Position numbers and translations under genes: made by a program
Notes under the pieces: model-generated
Told to the model about the DNA's origin: nothing
The model's input: only the letters and a program-made list of their open reading frames with translations
Databases searched by the model: none
Shown: positions 36,127 to 44,988 of the stretch, one piece after another
How positions within the stretch are numbered: position 1 is the stretch's first letter
Layout of the letters: every line of letters starts with the position of its first letter
From: Actinokineospora iranica
GTDB taxonomy: Bacteria; Actinomycetota; Actinomycetes; Mycobacteriales; Pseudonocardiaceae
Direction: 5' to 3'
Length of the DNA stretch: 64,000 bases
Assembly: GCF_900101685.1 (NCBI RefSeq)
Contig: NZ_FMZZ01000006.1
Coordinates: 186,001 to 250,000, forward strand

Positions 36127-36980
36127 CCGCCATGACCGTGCCCGCCCCGCTCACCGCCCGCCGCGCCCCGCTGCCGCGGCTGATGCGCTCGGAGCTGCGG
36201 ATGATGCTGCGCCGCCCGCGCACCCTCATCGGCCTCGGCCTGCTGGCCCTGGTGCCGGTCGTCGCGGGCATCGGCATCGCGATCGCCACCGACGCCAACA
36301 GCGACGAGCCGATGGGGCAGGGCCTGGAGACGCTGGTGGCGGGCAACGGGCTGCTGCTGCCGGTGTTCGCGCTGGTCGTGTCGCTGAACATGCTGCTGCC
36401 GCTGACCGGGGCGATGCTGGCCGCCGACGCCCTCGCGGGCGAGACCGCGCACGGCACCCTGCGCAACCTGCTCACCGCCCCGGTCGGCCGGGCCCGGCTG
36501 CTCGCGGTGAAGGCGTTCGGCGTGGCCACCGTCAGCCTGCTGGCGACCCTGCTCATGGCGGTCACCGGCACCATCGCGGGCATCCTGCTGCTCGGCGGCG
36601 AGGGGATGCTGACCTCGTCGGGCACCCAGCTGCCGTTCCTCGACGGCGTGGGCCGGGTGCTGCTGACCGTGGTCCTGGTGACCGTGCAGGTGTGGGCGCT
36701 GGCCGCGGTCGCGCTGGCGGTGTCGGCGTGGACCGAGCACCCGCTGATCGTCGTGGTGGTGTCGCTGGGGCTGGTCATCGTGTCCGGGGTGCTCAGCGTC
36801 ATCCCGGCGCTGGACTGGCTGGACCCGGTGCTGATCACCACAAGCTGGCAGTCGGTCAGCGACGTCGTCCGCGACCCGCTGCCCACCGGCTCGATCACCG
36901 AGGGCCTGCTCCGCGCGGCCTGCTACATCGTGATCGGCTATTCACTGGCGCTGTCCCGAATACTCACCCGCGACGGCTGA
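36123..36980 (+). CDS. ABC-2 type permease
   Basis: A 285-residue permease with six predicted helices (for example LIGLGLLALVPVVAGIGIAIA, LLLPVFALVVSLNMLLPL, ALAAVALAVSA, LIVVVVSLGLVIVSGVLSVI). The cytoplasmic DALAGETAHGTLRNLLTAPVGR segment is the usual ABC-2 coupling loop. It partners the ATPase next door. Probably an exporter induced through the adjacent two-component system, perhaps against cell-envelope stress. Confidence 0.88.
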   Translation: MTAMTVPAPLTARRAPLPRLMRSELRMMLRRPRTLIGLGLLALVPVVAGIGIAIATDANSDEPMGQGLETLVAGNGLLLPVFALVVSLNMLLPLTGAMLAADALAGETAHGTLRNLLTAPVGRARLLAVKAFGVATVSLLATLLMAVTGTIAGILLLGGEGMLTSSGTQLPFLDGVGRVLLTVVLVTVQVWALAAVALAVSAWTEHPLIVVVVSLGLVIVSGVLSVIPALDWLDPVLITTSWQSVSDVVRDPLPTGSITEGLLRAACYIVIGYSLALSRILTRDG

Positions 36981-37120
36981 CCCCGACGCGGCTCAGCCCT
37001 GGCACACCAGCCCGGGGCGGTTCAACCCGGGCGGGCCTGCCCGGGACCGGCTCAGCCCAACCCGGCCCAATCCGGGCAGCTCAATCCGGGGCAGGCTGGC
37101 CGGGCCGAGGGCGGGTGGAC

Positions 37121-37152
37121 GTGCGGTCGGCACCGGGGGGAGCCGACCGCAC
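37121..37152. terminator. Bidirectional terminator, ABC permease/thiQ
   Basis: A perfect 11-bp stem, GTGCGGTCGGC / GCCGACCGCAC, with a 10-nt loop, between convergent genes. The preceding 36981-37120 has short GGCTCA/GGTTCA-rich repeats (CTCAGCCC, TTCAACCC, CTCAATCC) spaced about 20-35 bp, of unknown meaning. Confidence 0.75.
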
Positions 37153-37183
37153 GGCCGCTTGCCGGGGGTCGCGGGCGCACCGG

Positions 37184-38188
37184 TCAGCCCAGGATCGCCA
37201 GCCCATCCGGGTCCAGGGCCAGGCGCACGGCAGCGCCGACCTCCGGCGCGCCCGCGACCCCGGCCACCGCGTCGACCACGCGGGTCCCGGTGTCCACCAC
37301 CAGCCGCACGTGGTCGCGGCGGTGGACGCGGGCGGTGACGGTCCCCTCGACCGGGCCGCCGCCGACCCGCAGACCGGTGGGCCGCAGCCCCAGGCGGACA
37401 TCGCCGTCGGGCGCCCACGGAAGCCCGACCGCGCCGAACTCGCAGGTCACCCGCCCGGCGGTGACCTCAGCGTCGACCACGATGCCGCACCCGAGGAACC
37501 GCGCGGTCTCCTCGTCCACCGGCCGCCGCCACACCTCGTCCGGCCGCCCCACCTGGCTGATCCGCCCGCCCCGCATCACCGCGACCCGGTCGGCGAGAGT
37601 GAACGCCTCATCGTGGTCGTGGGTGACCAGCAAGGCCGTGGTGCCAGCCGAGCGCAGAACGCGGGACAGGTCGAGAGCCAGGTTCTCCCGCAACGCCCGG
37701 TCCAAAGCGGACAGCGGCTCGTCCAACAACAGCAACCGAGGCCGAGGCGCCAACGCCCGGGCCAATGCCACCCGCTGCTGCTCCCCACCGGACAACTCGG
37801 TGACCCGCCGCGCCCCATAACCGGCGAGCCCCACCATCTCCAGCAACTCCCCCACCCGCGCCACCCGCTCCCCCTTGGCGACCCCGCGCATCCGCAGCCC
37901 GAAGGCCACATTGCCCGCGACATCCCGGTGCGGGAACAGCTGCCCGTCCTGGAAGACCAACCCGAACCCGCGCCTGTGCACGGGAGTCCTCCCAAGATCG
38001 ACCCCGTCCCACCGCACCACCCCCGCGGCAGGCCGCTCCAACCCCGCCACCGCCCGCAACAGCGTCGACTTCCCACACCCGGACGGCCCCAGCAACGCCA
38101 CCACCTCACCGTCGGCGACCTCGATGTCCACATCGGACACAGCGGTCAGCGCCCCATACCGCACGGTGATTTCCTCAACCCGCAGCAC
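37184..38188 (-). CDS. thiQ: Thiamine ABC importer ATPase
   Basis: A 334-residue ABC ATPase of the ThiQ/PotA class. Walker A LLGPSGCGKSTLLRAV (about 33-48), signature LSGGEQQRVALARAL, Walker B LLLLDEPLSALD, switch VTHDHDEAFTLAD. The C-terminal ~100 residues are the TOBE-like regulatory domain (GLRPTGLRVGG). GTG 38188 is chosen; it overlaps the VanZ stop by 14 bp. With thiB, thiP and the TPP riboswitch upstream it forms a thiamine importer. Confidence 0.88.
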   Translation of the reverse strand: MLRVEEITVRYGALTAVSDVDIEVADGEVVALLGPSGCGKSTLLRAVAGLERPAAGVVRWDGVDLGRTPVHRRGFGLVFQDGQLFPHRDVAGNVAFGLRMRGVAKGERVARVGELLEMVGLAGYGARRVTELSGGEQQRVALARALAPRPRLLLLDEPLSALDRALRENLALDLSRVLRSAGTTALLVTHDHDEAFTLADRVAVMRGGRISQVGRPDEVWRRPVDEETARFLGCGIVVDAEVTAGRVTCEFGAVGLPWAPDGDVRLGLRPTGLRVGGGPVEGTVTARVHRRDHVRLVVDTGTRVVDAVAGVAGAPEVGAAVRLALDPDGLAILG

Positions 38189-38828
38189 GCCGCCCCTCCC
38201 CTGCCCCGCGGGTGGCCTCGGGGCACTCCGAGGTTCCCACAACAGGGCCTTCCAGGTCATCGGAGGCAGTTCCCGCACCGCGATGAACGCGGGACACGTC
38301 GCGCGGGCCCACCCTGCGCGCCAGCAGCCACCCCAGCCACGCCCCCACCACATTCGCGATCAGGTCGTCGGCTGCCACAGCCCCACGCTCGGTCACGAAC
38401 CCCTGGAACGACTCCGCGGCCACCGAAACCGCCAGCGCGAACACCACCGGCTTCACCCAGTCACGGGTCGCGACCCCCTCAGGCAGCGAGATCAGCCCCA
38501 GCGCCACCCCCAGTGGCGCGAAAAGGGCGGTATTGGCCGCGGTGGCCACCGCGACATTGCCGAAGCTGGGCGAGAGCAACCCCCGCACGGTATCCACGAG
38601 GGGAACGAGGCTGAACCTGGCCTCAAGCAGCGATGTCGAAGGCAGCACCACCGTCACGTACACCACGACCGACAACCACACCACTATCGCGGCACCCGCC
38701 ACCACGCGCACCGAGCCCGCCCCAGGACACCGACGGGCCAACGCCCATCCGGCAACCAGCAGCGCCAGCAACACGATTCCGGCAGAGAAACTGACCGGAT
38801 TGCCGAACGAACGCAGCAACGACGTCAC
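38175..38828 (-). CDS. VanZ-family membrane protein
   Basis: A 217-residue VanZ-like protein with about five membrane helices (AGIVLLALLVAGWALA, AAIVVWLSVVVYVTVV, NTALFAPLGVALGLISL, VFALAVSVAAESFQGFV, LIANVVGAWLGWLLA). The FAPLGVALGL and ANVVGAWLG segments are the VanZ signatures. VanZ proteins confer low-level teicoplanin resistance in enterococci; the activity is unknown elsewhere. Its position, 57 bp after thiP and overlapping thiQ, places it inside the thiamine operon. It is not a usual member of thiBPQ operons. Confidence 0.82.
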   Translation of the reverse strand: MTSLLRSFGNPVSFSAGIVLLALLVAGWALARRCPGAGSVRVVAGAAIVVWLSVVVYVTVVLPSTSLLEARFSLVPLVDTVRGLLSPSFGNVAVATAANTALFAPLGVALGLISLPEGVATRDWVKPVVFALAVSVAAESFQGFVTERGAVAADDLIANVVGAWLGWLLARRVGPRDVSRVHRGAGTASDDLEGPVVGTSECPEATRGAGEGRRAAG

Positions 38829-38885
38829 CGAACTCTTCGCCCCCTCAAGACCGTCCCGTCCCAGCCCGCTCCGGTCAGCACCTGG

Positions 38886-40475
38886 TCAGAACTCCCCGAC
38901 CGAGCCGACGCGGAGGCAGTCGACCAGCATGACTATGGCGACTGTCACCAGCATCAGCAGGGTGCAGGCGGCGTAGGCCATCTGGTTGTTCAGCTCGCCG
39001 GGGCGGGACACGAGTCTGCCGATGACGACCGGGAGGGTCGCGGTGTCCGGGCGGACCAGGAAGCTGGTGGCGCCGAACTCGCCGAGGGCGACGACGTAGG
39101 CGAAAGCTGTGGCGGCGAGGAATGAGCGGCCCGCCAACGGGATGTCGACTTCCCGCCAGACGCGCCATGGGGATGCGCCGAGGGTGGCGGCGGCTTGGCG
39201 GAGCCGGTCGTCTATCGAGCGTAGGACCGGGAGCACCATGCGGATCACCAGTGGGGTCACCACCAGCGCCTGCGCCAGCGGGACCAGGGCCGCCGAGGTC
39301 CGCAGGTCGCCGGGAAGGGCGTCGAGAGTGATCAGGTAGCCGAACCCGACCGTCACCGCGGACACGCCCAAGGGCAGCATCAGCGCGGTGTCCATGGCCT
39401 CCACCAGCCGCGATCGCGCCCTGCCCAGGGTCACCAAGACCACCGAGGCCACCACGCCGAGCAGCAGGGCCAGCAGAGTCGCGTCGGTGGCGACCCGCAC
39501 CGAGTTGATCGCGGCGTCCACTCCGGACACTTGCAGCGACCCGCGGTATCCCGTTCCCGCCAGGGCGCGGTATCCGTCGAGACCCCAGCCGTCCTTTGTG
39601 GACAACGACCGCAAGACCAGGGAACCGATAGGCACCAGCAACAATGCCACCACCGCATACGCGACGGCCACCACGGCCCATTCGCCGCCGACCGGTCTGC
39701 GCGCTGTCTCCGCCCGCCCGCGCAGCCGCATCGAGGTCTCCCGCCGCCGACGCGCCACCGCCCCGGCGACCAGGGCCGCCACGACCGCGGCGAGTTGGAG
39801 CAGGGACAGCGCCGCCGCGCCCGGCAGGTCGAGCAGTTCGACCGTGCGCAGGTAGATCTCGGTCTCCAGTGTCCGGTGCCGCGCGCCGCCGAGCAGCAGC
39901 ACGACGCCGAAACTGGTGGCGCAGAACAGGAACACGACCGCCGCAGCGGACCCGATCGCGGGGGTCAGCGCGGGCAGCGTGATCGAGGTGAACGTCCGCA
40001 GCCGGGACGCGCCGAGCGCGCGGGCGGCGTCCTCGGCGCGACGGTCCACATGCGACCAGAGCCCGGCGACGGTGCGCGCGACCACCGCCACGTTGAAGAA
40101 CGCGTTGGCCAACACGATCGCGGCCACACCGCCGTCGGGCAGCAGCGACCGGAAAGCCAGCCCGACGACGACGGTCGGCAGCACGAATGGCACCAGAATG
40201 GCCGCCCGCACGAACCCGGTCCCCGGCAGCGCGCAGCGCGCCAACAGAAACGCCACCGGCAGGCCCGCGACCAACGCGACCAGCGTCGACGCCGCCGCCT
40301 GCCCAAGGGTGAACACCACGAGGTCCCAGGTGTCCGCGTCGGCAAGCACCGCGCCGACCCCGCCGCCGGTGAAGCCGAGCCGGATGATCGCCGCTACCGG
40401 CCAGACGAAGAAGACCGCGAGGAACCCCAGCGGCAGCGCCGCCGCCAGGATCACCGCGGGACGGCCGCGCGCCAC
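38886..40475 (-). CDS. thiP: Thiamine ABC importer permease
   Basis: A 529-residue fused permease with two sets of about six membrane helices, the ThiP/FbpB layout. Two EAA-type loops are seen, one in each half (EDAARALGASRLRTFTSITL and RLRQAAATLGASPWRVWREV). GTG 40475 overlaps the thiB stop by 25 bp. No other importer genes are near, and the operon's riboswitch identifies the substrate as thiamine or a thiamine phosphate. Confidence 0.88.
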   Translation of the reverse strand: MARGRPAVILAAALPLGFLAVFFVWPVAAIIRLGFTGGGVGAVLADADTWDLVVFTLGQAAASTLVALVAGLPVAFLLARCALPGTGFVRAAILVPFVLPTVVVGLAFRSLLPDGGVAAIVLANAFFNVAVVARTVAGLWSHVDRRAEDAARALGASRLRTFTSITLPALTPAIGSAAAVVFLFCATSFGVVLLLGGARHRTLETEIYLRTVELLDLPGAAALSLLQLAAVVAALVAGAVARRRRETSMRLRGRAETARRPVGGEWAVVAVAYAVVALLLVPIGSLVLRSLSTKDGWGLDGYRALAGTGYRGSLQVSGVDAAINSVRVATDATLLALLLGVVASVVLVTLGRARSRLVEAMDTALMLPLGVSAVTVGFGYLITLDALPGDLRTSAALVPLAQALVVTPLVIRMVLPVLRSIDDRLRQAAATLGASPWRVWREVDIPLAGRSFLAATAFAYVVALGEFGATSFLVRPDTATLPVVIGRLVSRPGELNNQMAYAACTLLMLVTVAIVMLVDCLRVGSVGEF

Positions 40476-41485
40476 TGCTCGACCCACCGCTCCCGGTTCG
40501 CCTGGATGTCGCCCGCGGGCAGCACTGCCGGGTTCTCCGGCAGCGGCGCCGCTTTCCGCCACGCCTCGGGCAGCGCGACGCCTTCACGCGCCGGGTAGAC
40601 GTACATCTTGTCCGGGACCTGCGCCTGGAACGGCTCCGACAGCAGGAAGTCCAGCACCTTGCGGGCATCGTCGGGGTTCTTCGCGCCCGCCAGCACGCCC
40701 GCGTACTCGACCTGGCGGAAACAGGTGCCCAGGACCGCCGCGGTGCGCGGCAGCCCGTCCGCGCCGACCTCCGCCGACGGAGAAGACGCGTACGACACCA
40801 CGATGGGCCGCGGCCCCTTGCCGGACGAGCCAGAGAACTCCTGCGTGTAGGCCTCTTCCCAGCCGCTGACGACCTTCACCCCGTTGGCCTTGAGCCGTTC
40901 CCAGTAGCCCACCCAGCCCGGCTCCCCGAACCGGGCGACGGTGCCGAGCACGAACGCCAGCCCCGGCGACGACGTCGCCGGGTCCTCGACCACCAGCAGG
41001 TCCTTGTACCTGGGGTCGGCCAGATCCTCGTACGCCGCGGGCACCGGCAGGTTCCGCGCGGCGAGCGCGGCCGTGTCGACGTTGACGCACACGTCGCCCA
41101 CGTCCACCGCCGTCACCCGGCCGGTGTCGTCCACGGCGTAGCGCTGCGGGCCCTTCGCCGCCTCCGGGCTGCGGTACTCGGCGAAGACGCCCTCGTCGAG
41201 CGCGCGCGAGGCGAAGGTGGTGTCGACGCCGAAGGCGACGTCGCCGATCGGGTTGGCCTTGGTGAGCACCAGCTGGTTGGTCAGCGCGCCAGCGTCGCCG
41301 CTCTTGCGGACGTCGATCCGGACGCCGGTGTCGGCGCGGAACCTCTCCAGCAGCGCCGGGTCCACCTCGAACGAGTCGTGCGTGACCAGGACGACGGAGC
41401 GCCCACCGGGCTGCTCACCCGAGCCGCCCACTGAGCAGCCCGAGATGGCCAACGCCACCGCGACCAGGGAGACGATGCGACGCAT
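40451..41485 (-). CDS. thiB: Thiamine-binding lipoprotein
   Basis: A 344-residue periplasmic-type binding protein. Lipobox ISGC puts the lipidated Cys at 17. The TbpA/ThiB family pattern is clear: VVLVTHDSFEVDPALLERFR, KANPIGDVAFGVDTTFASRAL, PASYEDL-like AAYEDLADPRYKDLLVV and TSSPGLAFVLGTVARFG. ATG 41485 is preceded by GAGGAAGGA. The first gene after the TPP riboswitch, so expression is expected to fall when thiamine pyrophosphate is plentiful. Confidence 0.92.
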   Translation of the reverse strand: MRRIVSLVAVALAISGCSVGGSGEQPGGRSVVLVTHDSFEVDPALLERFRADTGVRIDVRKSGDAGALTNQLVLTKANPIGDVAFGVDTTFASRALDEGVFAEYRSPEAAKGPQRYAVDDTGRVTAVDVGDVCVNVDTAALAARNLPVPAAYEDLADPRYKDLLVVEDPATSSPGLAFVLGTVARFGEPGWVGYWERLKANGVKVVSGWEEAYTQEFSGSSGKGPRPIVVSYASSPSAEVGADGLPRTAAVLGTCFRQVEYAGVLAGAKNPDDARKVLDFLLSEPFQAQVPDKMYVYPAREGVALPEAWRKAAPLPENPAVLPAGDIQANRERWVEQWRAAVPR

Positions 41486-41518
41486 GACGGTCCTTCCTCG
41501 CGGCGGGCGCGCCACAAG

Positions 41519-41613
41519 GACCTCCCTGCGCGGGCATGATCCCGGTCAGGTGTGGACGGTCGGGGGCCTGCGCGCCCCCCTCTCAGCCCGGCGCGACACC
41601 GGACTCCCGTGGC
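41519..41613 (-). promoter_or_regulatory. TPP riboswitch (THI element)
   Basis: On the minus strand the core reads ...GGGCTGAGAGG... then, after a variable stem, ACACCTGACCGGGATCATGC and finally CCGCGCAGGGAGG. These match the conserved THI-box blocks: CTGAGA, ACCTGATCTGG-type, and the ATGCCAGCGTAGGGA-type end. It lies 34 bp before the thiB start. Mechanism (termination or ribosome-site masking) is not resolved; the aptamer's GGAGG end lies just before the thiB leader. Confidence 0.9.
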
Positions 41614-41655
41614 GGTGACGAGCGTACGCCCGCGCCGGGGGCCACTATGGGAACC

Positions 41656-41952
41656 ATGGCTGAACTGCTGAGCGATGAGGACATCGGCAAGGCGCTTGGC
41701 GCGCTCTCCGAGTGGCGGCTGGAAGCGGCGACCCTGGTGCGGGAAGTCGAGCTGGCCGACTTCCCGCACGCCATCCAGGTCGTAAACCGGGTCGCCGAGA
41801 TCGCCGAGAACGACAACCACCACCCCGACATCGACATCCGCTGGCGCACCCTCACCTTCCGGTGCAGCACGCACTCCGCGGGCGGCATCACCGCGCTGGA
41901 CGTGTCACTGGCCCAGGAGATCGAGGGCGTGCTCGAAGCCATGCCCGCCTGA
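41656..41952 (+). CDS. Pterin-4a-carbinolamine dehydratase
   Basis: A 98-residue PCD/DCoH-family enzyme that dehydrates 4a-hydroxytetrahydropterin. The catalytic motif is intact in NDNHHPDIDIRW (about 50-61), followed by CSTHSAGGITALD. ATG 41656 gives the usual length; ATG 41647 is also in frame. No aromatic-amino-acid hydroxylase is near, so it may act on another pterin, or be a moonlighting member. It is divergent from thiB, with the riboswitch between them. Confidence 0.9.
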   Translation: MAELLSDEDIGKALGALSEWRLEAATLVREVELADFPHAIQVVNRVAEIAENDNHHPDIDIRWRTLTFRCSTHSAGGITALDVSLAQEIEGVLEAMPA

Positions 41953-41956
41953 CCCG

Positions 41957-41988
41957 GGCGCGGCGCCCCCGCCGAGGGGCGCCGCGCC
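41957..41988. terminator. Bidirectional terminator, pterin dehydratase/PhoX
   Basis: A perfect 13-bp stem, GGCGCGGCGCCCC / GGGGCGCCGCGCC, with a 6-nt loop, starting 4 bp after the dehydratase stop. Confidence 0.82.
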
Positions 41989-41995
41989 GATCGGC

Positions 41996-43192
41996 TCAGG
42001 AGCGGAACGGGCCGGTCACCTCGTAGGTGATGCCGCCGCTGCTGCTGCCGGTGGTGCCGCGCTGCGACGAGAAGTACAGGCGTTTGCCGTTCGGGCTGAA
42101 CGCCGGACCGGTGATCTCCGACGACGACTGGCCGGAGATCCGCAGGAATGGCGCGACGACGCCTGCCGGGGTGATGATGCAGATCTCCATGTTGCCGCCG
42201 TCCTCGGCGACGAACAGGTCGCCGCTGGAGGTGCGGGTGACGTTGTCGACGCCGGTCAGCGGCGCGGTGCCGCTGGTGACGAGCGAGTCGTCGTAGGTGA
42301 GCGAGATCGTGGAGTTGTTCGCGTTGTAGGCCCACACCCGGTTGTCGCCCTTGGTGGTGAACCAGCAGGTGCCCGCGGCGTAGTAGCAGCCCTCGCCGCC
42401 GTTGAACCGCTTCGCGCCGGAGACCTGGTTGCGGGTCGCGGTGGGGCTGCCGTCGGGGTCGGGGACGTTCGCCCAGGTCACCGAGCCGCTGGTCTGCGAG
42501 TTGGAGCCCACCATGACCTGCAGGGTGCCGCTGGACAGGTTGCCCCAGGTGTTCGGGCGGAACCGGTAGAAGCAGCCGTCGCTGACGTCCTCGGTGAGGT
42601 AGATGTACCCGTGGTCGGCGTCGGCGGCGCACGCCTCGTGCTTGAAGATGCCCATCGCGGGCCGCGCCACGGCGGGGTTCACACCCCACGGGTCGGTCTC
42701 GAACACCCGCCCGTTGGACACCTCCTCACAGGACAGCCACGTGTTCCACGGCGTCGCCCCACCCGCGCAGTTGACGTTGGTGTTGGACAGCGTGCGGTAG
42801 GCCCCGGTGATCTGCCCGGTCGAGTTGAACTTGACCGCGCCGACACCCCCGGTGCTGGACACCTCGCTGTTGGAGACGTAGATCCACCCCGTCCCGTCGG
42901 CGAAGCAGGCGCCGCCGTCCGGCGCCGCATGCCAGGTGTAGTTGGTCCCGGCCACCTTCTGCCCGGTCCGGGCGATCACCCGGCTGGTGAACCCGGCGGG
43001 CAGCCGAATCCCATTCGCGTCAGCGGCCTGCAACGCCCCGTACGGGCTCGGCCCCGGCTGCGCCGTGGCCGCGAACGCCGTCCCCCAAGAAGCCCCGCCA
43101 AACGCGGCGGCGGCACCCCCCACGACAGCTACCCGAAGAAAGTTACGACGCTCCACGGTCAACTCCGATCGTGTCACTACTCGTGTCCGCAT
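41996..43192 (-). CDS. Tat-exported PhoX/DUF839-family protein
   Basis: A 398-residue secreted protein. A twin-arginine signal (ERRNFLRVAVVGGAAAAFGG, RR at 15-16) ends near AFA-AT. The body has the repeated beta-strand pattern and Asp/Glu segments of DUF839/PhoX phosphatases (ACFADGTGWIYVSNSE, WLSCEEVSNGRVFETDPWG, GVDNVTRTSSGDLFVAEDGG). PhoX enzymes are calcium/iron-dependent alkaline phosphatases. No Pho box is seen upstream, so phosphate regulation is not supported here. It is also close to other DUF839 proteins of unknown substrate. Confidence 0.82.
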   Translation of the reverse strand: MRTRVVTRSELTVERRNFLRVAVVGGAAAAFGGASWGTAFAATAQPGPSPYGALQAADANGIRLPAGFTSRVIARTGQKVAGTNYTWHAAPDGGACFADGTGWIYVSNSEVSSTGGVGAVKFNSTGQITGAYRTLSNTNVNCAGGATPWNTWLSCEEVSNGRVFETDPWGVNPAVARPAMGIFKHEACAADADHGYIYLTEDVSDGCFYRFRPNTWGNLSSGTLQVMVGSNSQTSGSVTWANVPDPDGSPTATRNQVSGAKRFNGGEGCYYAAGTCWFTTKGDNRVWAYNANNSTISLTYDDSLVTSGTAPLTGVDNVTRTSSGDLFVAEDGGNMEICIITPAGVVAPFLRISGQSSSEITGPAFSPNGKRLYFSSQRGTTGSSSGGITYEVTGPFRS

Positions 43193-43462
43193 GTGCTCCG
43201 TGCGTGGCAGAAACGTAGACGCGGGGCATGACGGGCCGCCAAAGACCGAGTGTGGGGAAGATGTACGGCTGCCTCGGGAATCAGCGCCGAAGATTCACTT
43301 GGAATAGTACGTTCGGCGGTATTCGCGGCGCGGGCCAACAAAACGAAAGCCACTCGGATCCAACTGATGCCTGCATGACTCCCGCAAATGTCACTCGCAT
43401 TCGGAAACCGAAGCCACACGAGACGAGCGGACCCGCCCGTAGCCTGGCGCGCTACGTGGTGC

Positions 43463-43477
43463 TACAGTGGCGCGATG
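43463..43477 (+). promoter_or_regulatory. Leaderless promoter of the Phd/VapC pair
   Basis: TACAGT (43463-43468) lies 6 nt before ATG 43475. No ribosome-binding site is present, consistent with a leaderless transcript. The region 43193-43462 holds no gene or clear operator. Confidence 0.5.
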
Positions 43478-43753
43478 AAGGTCATCAGCCAGCGGGAGTT
43501 CCGAAATAACTCCGCCGAGGTCATGAACGCCGTCGAGGCGGGGGAAACCTTCCACGTCACCCGCAACGGCGTCGAGATAGCGGAACTCCGGCCACTCACC
43601 CGGAAGCGCCGCCTGAGCGCCGAGGAACTGGTCGAGCGACACCGCAGGCTTCCCCGCGTCGATTACGCTCTCATGCGCGATGACGCCGACGCCTTCTTCG
43701 GTTCCGAGGACCGCGTCGGTGACGACGACCCGTGGGACGCGCCCCGTGGCTGA
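43475..43753 (+). CDS. Phd/YefM-type antitoxin
   Basis: A 92-residue antitoxin. The N-terminal MKVISQREFRNNSAEVMNAV and ETFHVTRNGVEIAELRPL form the Phd DNA-binding fold. The acidic C-terminal half (DDADAFFGSEDRVGDDDPWD) would wrap the toxin. Its stop overlaps the start of the PIN gene by 8 bp, so the pair is co-translated. Confidence 0.9.
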   Translation: MKVISQREFRNNSAEVMNAVEAGETFHVTRNGVEIAELRPLTRKRRLSAEELVERHRRLPRVDYALMRDDADAFFGSEDRVGDDDPWDAPRG

Positions 43754-44150
43754 TCGTCCTGAGTCCGGCGTGCTCGACACCTGCGCCTACATAGACCTGG
43801 CGCTGCTCGATCCGAGCCTACTGCCCGCGATGCCGGAAATCACCGCCGTGACCATGGCCGAGTTGCATCAGGGTGTGGCGATGGCCAAAGACCCACTCAC
43901 CAGAGCCGTACGCACGGAGAAACTGGGTGCCGCCATCGTCGAATTCGATCCACTCCCCTTTGACGCCGAGGCCGCTACCAGGTACGGAACGCTAGTCGCC
44001 TTGACTTTGTTGGCCAATCGCGATCCCCGCCCACGCCGAATTGATTTGATGATCGCGGCCATTGCCTCCGCACACGAGTTGCCGCTCTACACCCGCAATC
44101 CTTCGGACTTCGCCGGACTTGACGATATGCTCACGGTGATCACAGTTTGA
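43746..44150 (+). CDS. VapC-type PIN-domain toxin
   Basis: A 134-residue PIN-domain nuclease. The three acidic metal ligands are visible: Asp in GVLDTCAYIDL, Glu in TMAELHQGVA, and Asp in RRIDLMIAAIA. GTG 43746 is chosen because it gives the normal PIN N-terminus and overlaps the antitoxin stop. VapC toxins cleave RNA, often tRNA. The cognate antitoxin is of the Phd rather than the AbrB/VapB type, which is frequent in actinobacteria. Confidence 0.92.
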   Translation: MADRPESGVLDTCAYIDLALLDPSLLPAMPEITAVTMAELHQGVAMAKDPLTRAVRTEKLGAAIVEFDPLPFDAEAATRYGTLVALTLLANRDPRPRRIDLMIAAIASAHELPLYTRNPSDFAGLDDMLTVITV

Positions 44151-44236
44151 CGAACCGACACGAAGATCCAAGTTCGGCGGCACTCCGCGCAGGGAACAAC
44201 AAACAAAAACAACTCGCACCCCAAGGCCCTGCCGAA

Positions 44237-44988
44237 TCATCGGCGATCTAGCGCGCTGACGAGCAGGTCACCGACCAGCCGCACATCATCGATCTCCACA
44301 TCTCGCCCTTCCGGCACTGCCCTGATCTTCCTCAGCGATTGAACCTCGAAACGATCGAACCATTGTCGAGCGTGCAGGAGTGCGTCGGCGCGTAACTGGG
44401 CGTCAGCCGATTCGAGTTGGTCTCGAGATACCGGACCGCAAGTTCGGTCAAGTGTGATGCGCACGATATCCGAGAAATCCGTTCCCTCTTTGGCCGCTCC
44501 CCGATTCATGATGGACTGCGATTTCATCGCGATAAGAGGCCCAGGTTCGGCGACTCGCGTCGCAAGAGGTGGGAGCCCTTCCGCGCTGAGCACCAATGCG
44601 GACGCCGTGGCCGCCGCCCATGCATGAGATTGGACATGGAGGCGATCAGTCGGATCGTCGGGAAGATCGTCGATATCGGCGTCAGTGACCTCAAGGACGT
44701 CAACCTGCACCTCACCCAAGGGGGTGCGAACCAGCGCGCCTGCGGCCCGCTTCTCCTGGCGCCTGCCGCCACGAGAAGTTGAAGCTGCGGAGCCTCGTCC
44801 GTGGTCCGGCGATCAACGGTGTCGAGATCAGTGGTCGCTCGGTACGGCGTCGGCAGTCGGCACATGACCGCAAGGCCACCCACGAGTACAACCCCACGTC
44901 CCGTCTGCTCAGCGACCACGGGTATCGCGCTGACGATCTGGCTCATCGACCTTCCGGCAAGAGCGACGACCGAAGGGTCACCAGACAC
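44237..44988 (-). pseudogene. Frameshifted nucleotidyltransferase (AbiEii-like)
   Basis: Two out-of-frame parts make one protein. The N-terminal part (from GTG 44988) has the nucleotidyltransferase motif LVGGLAVMCRLPTPYRATTD followed by LDTVD, the GG...D-x-D signature. In this frame the sequence becomes nonsense after about 44775. The C-terminal part continues in another frame from about 44770 (QEKRAAGALVRTPLGEVQVD) to the stop at 44237. A single-base change near 44760-44775 would join them. It follows an AbiEi-like gene with an 11-bp overlap. It is either a disrupted gene or a sequencing error. Confidence 0.7.

Noticed and set aside
42940-43300. Pho box upstream of the PhoX-family gene
   Set aside because: No GTTCACC-type direct repeats found; regulation by phosphate is not supported.
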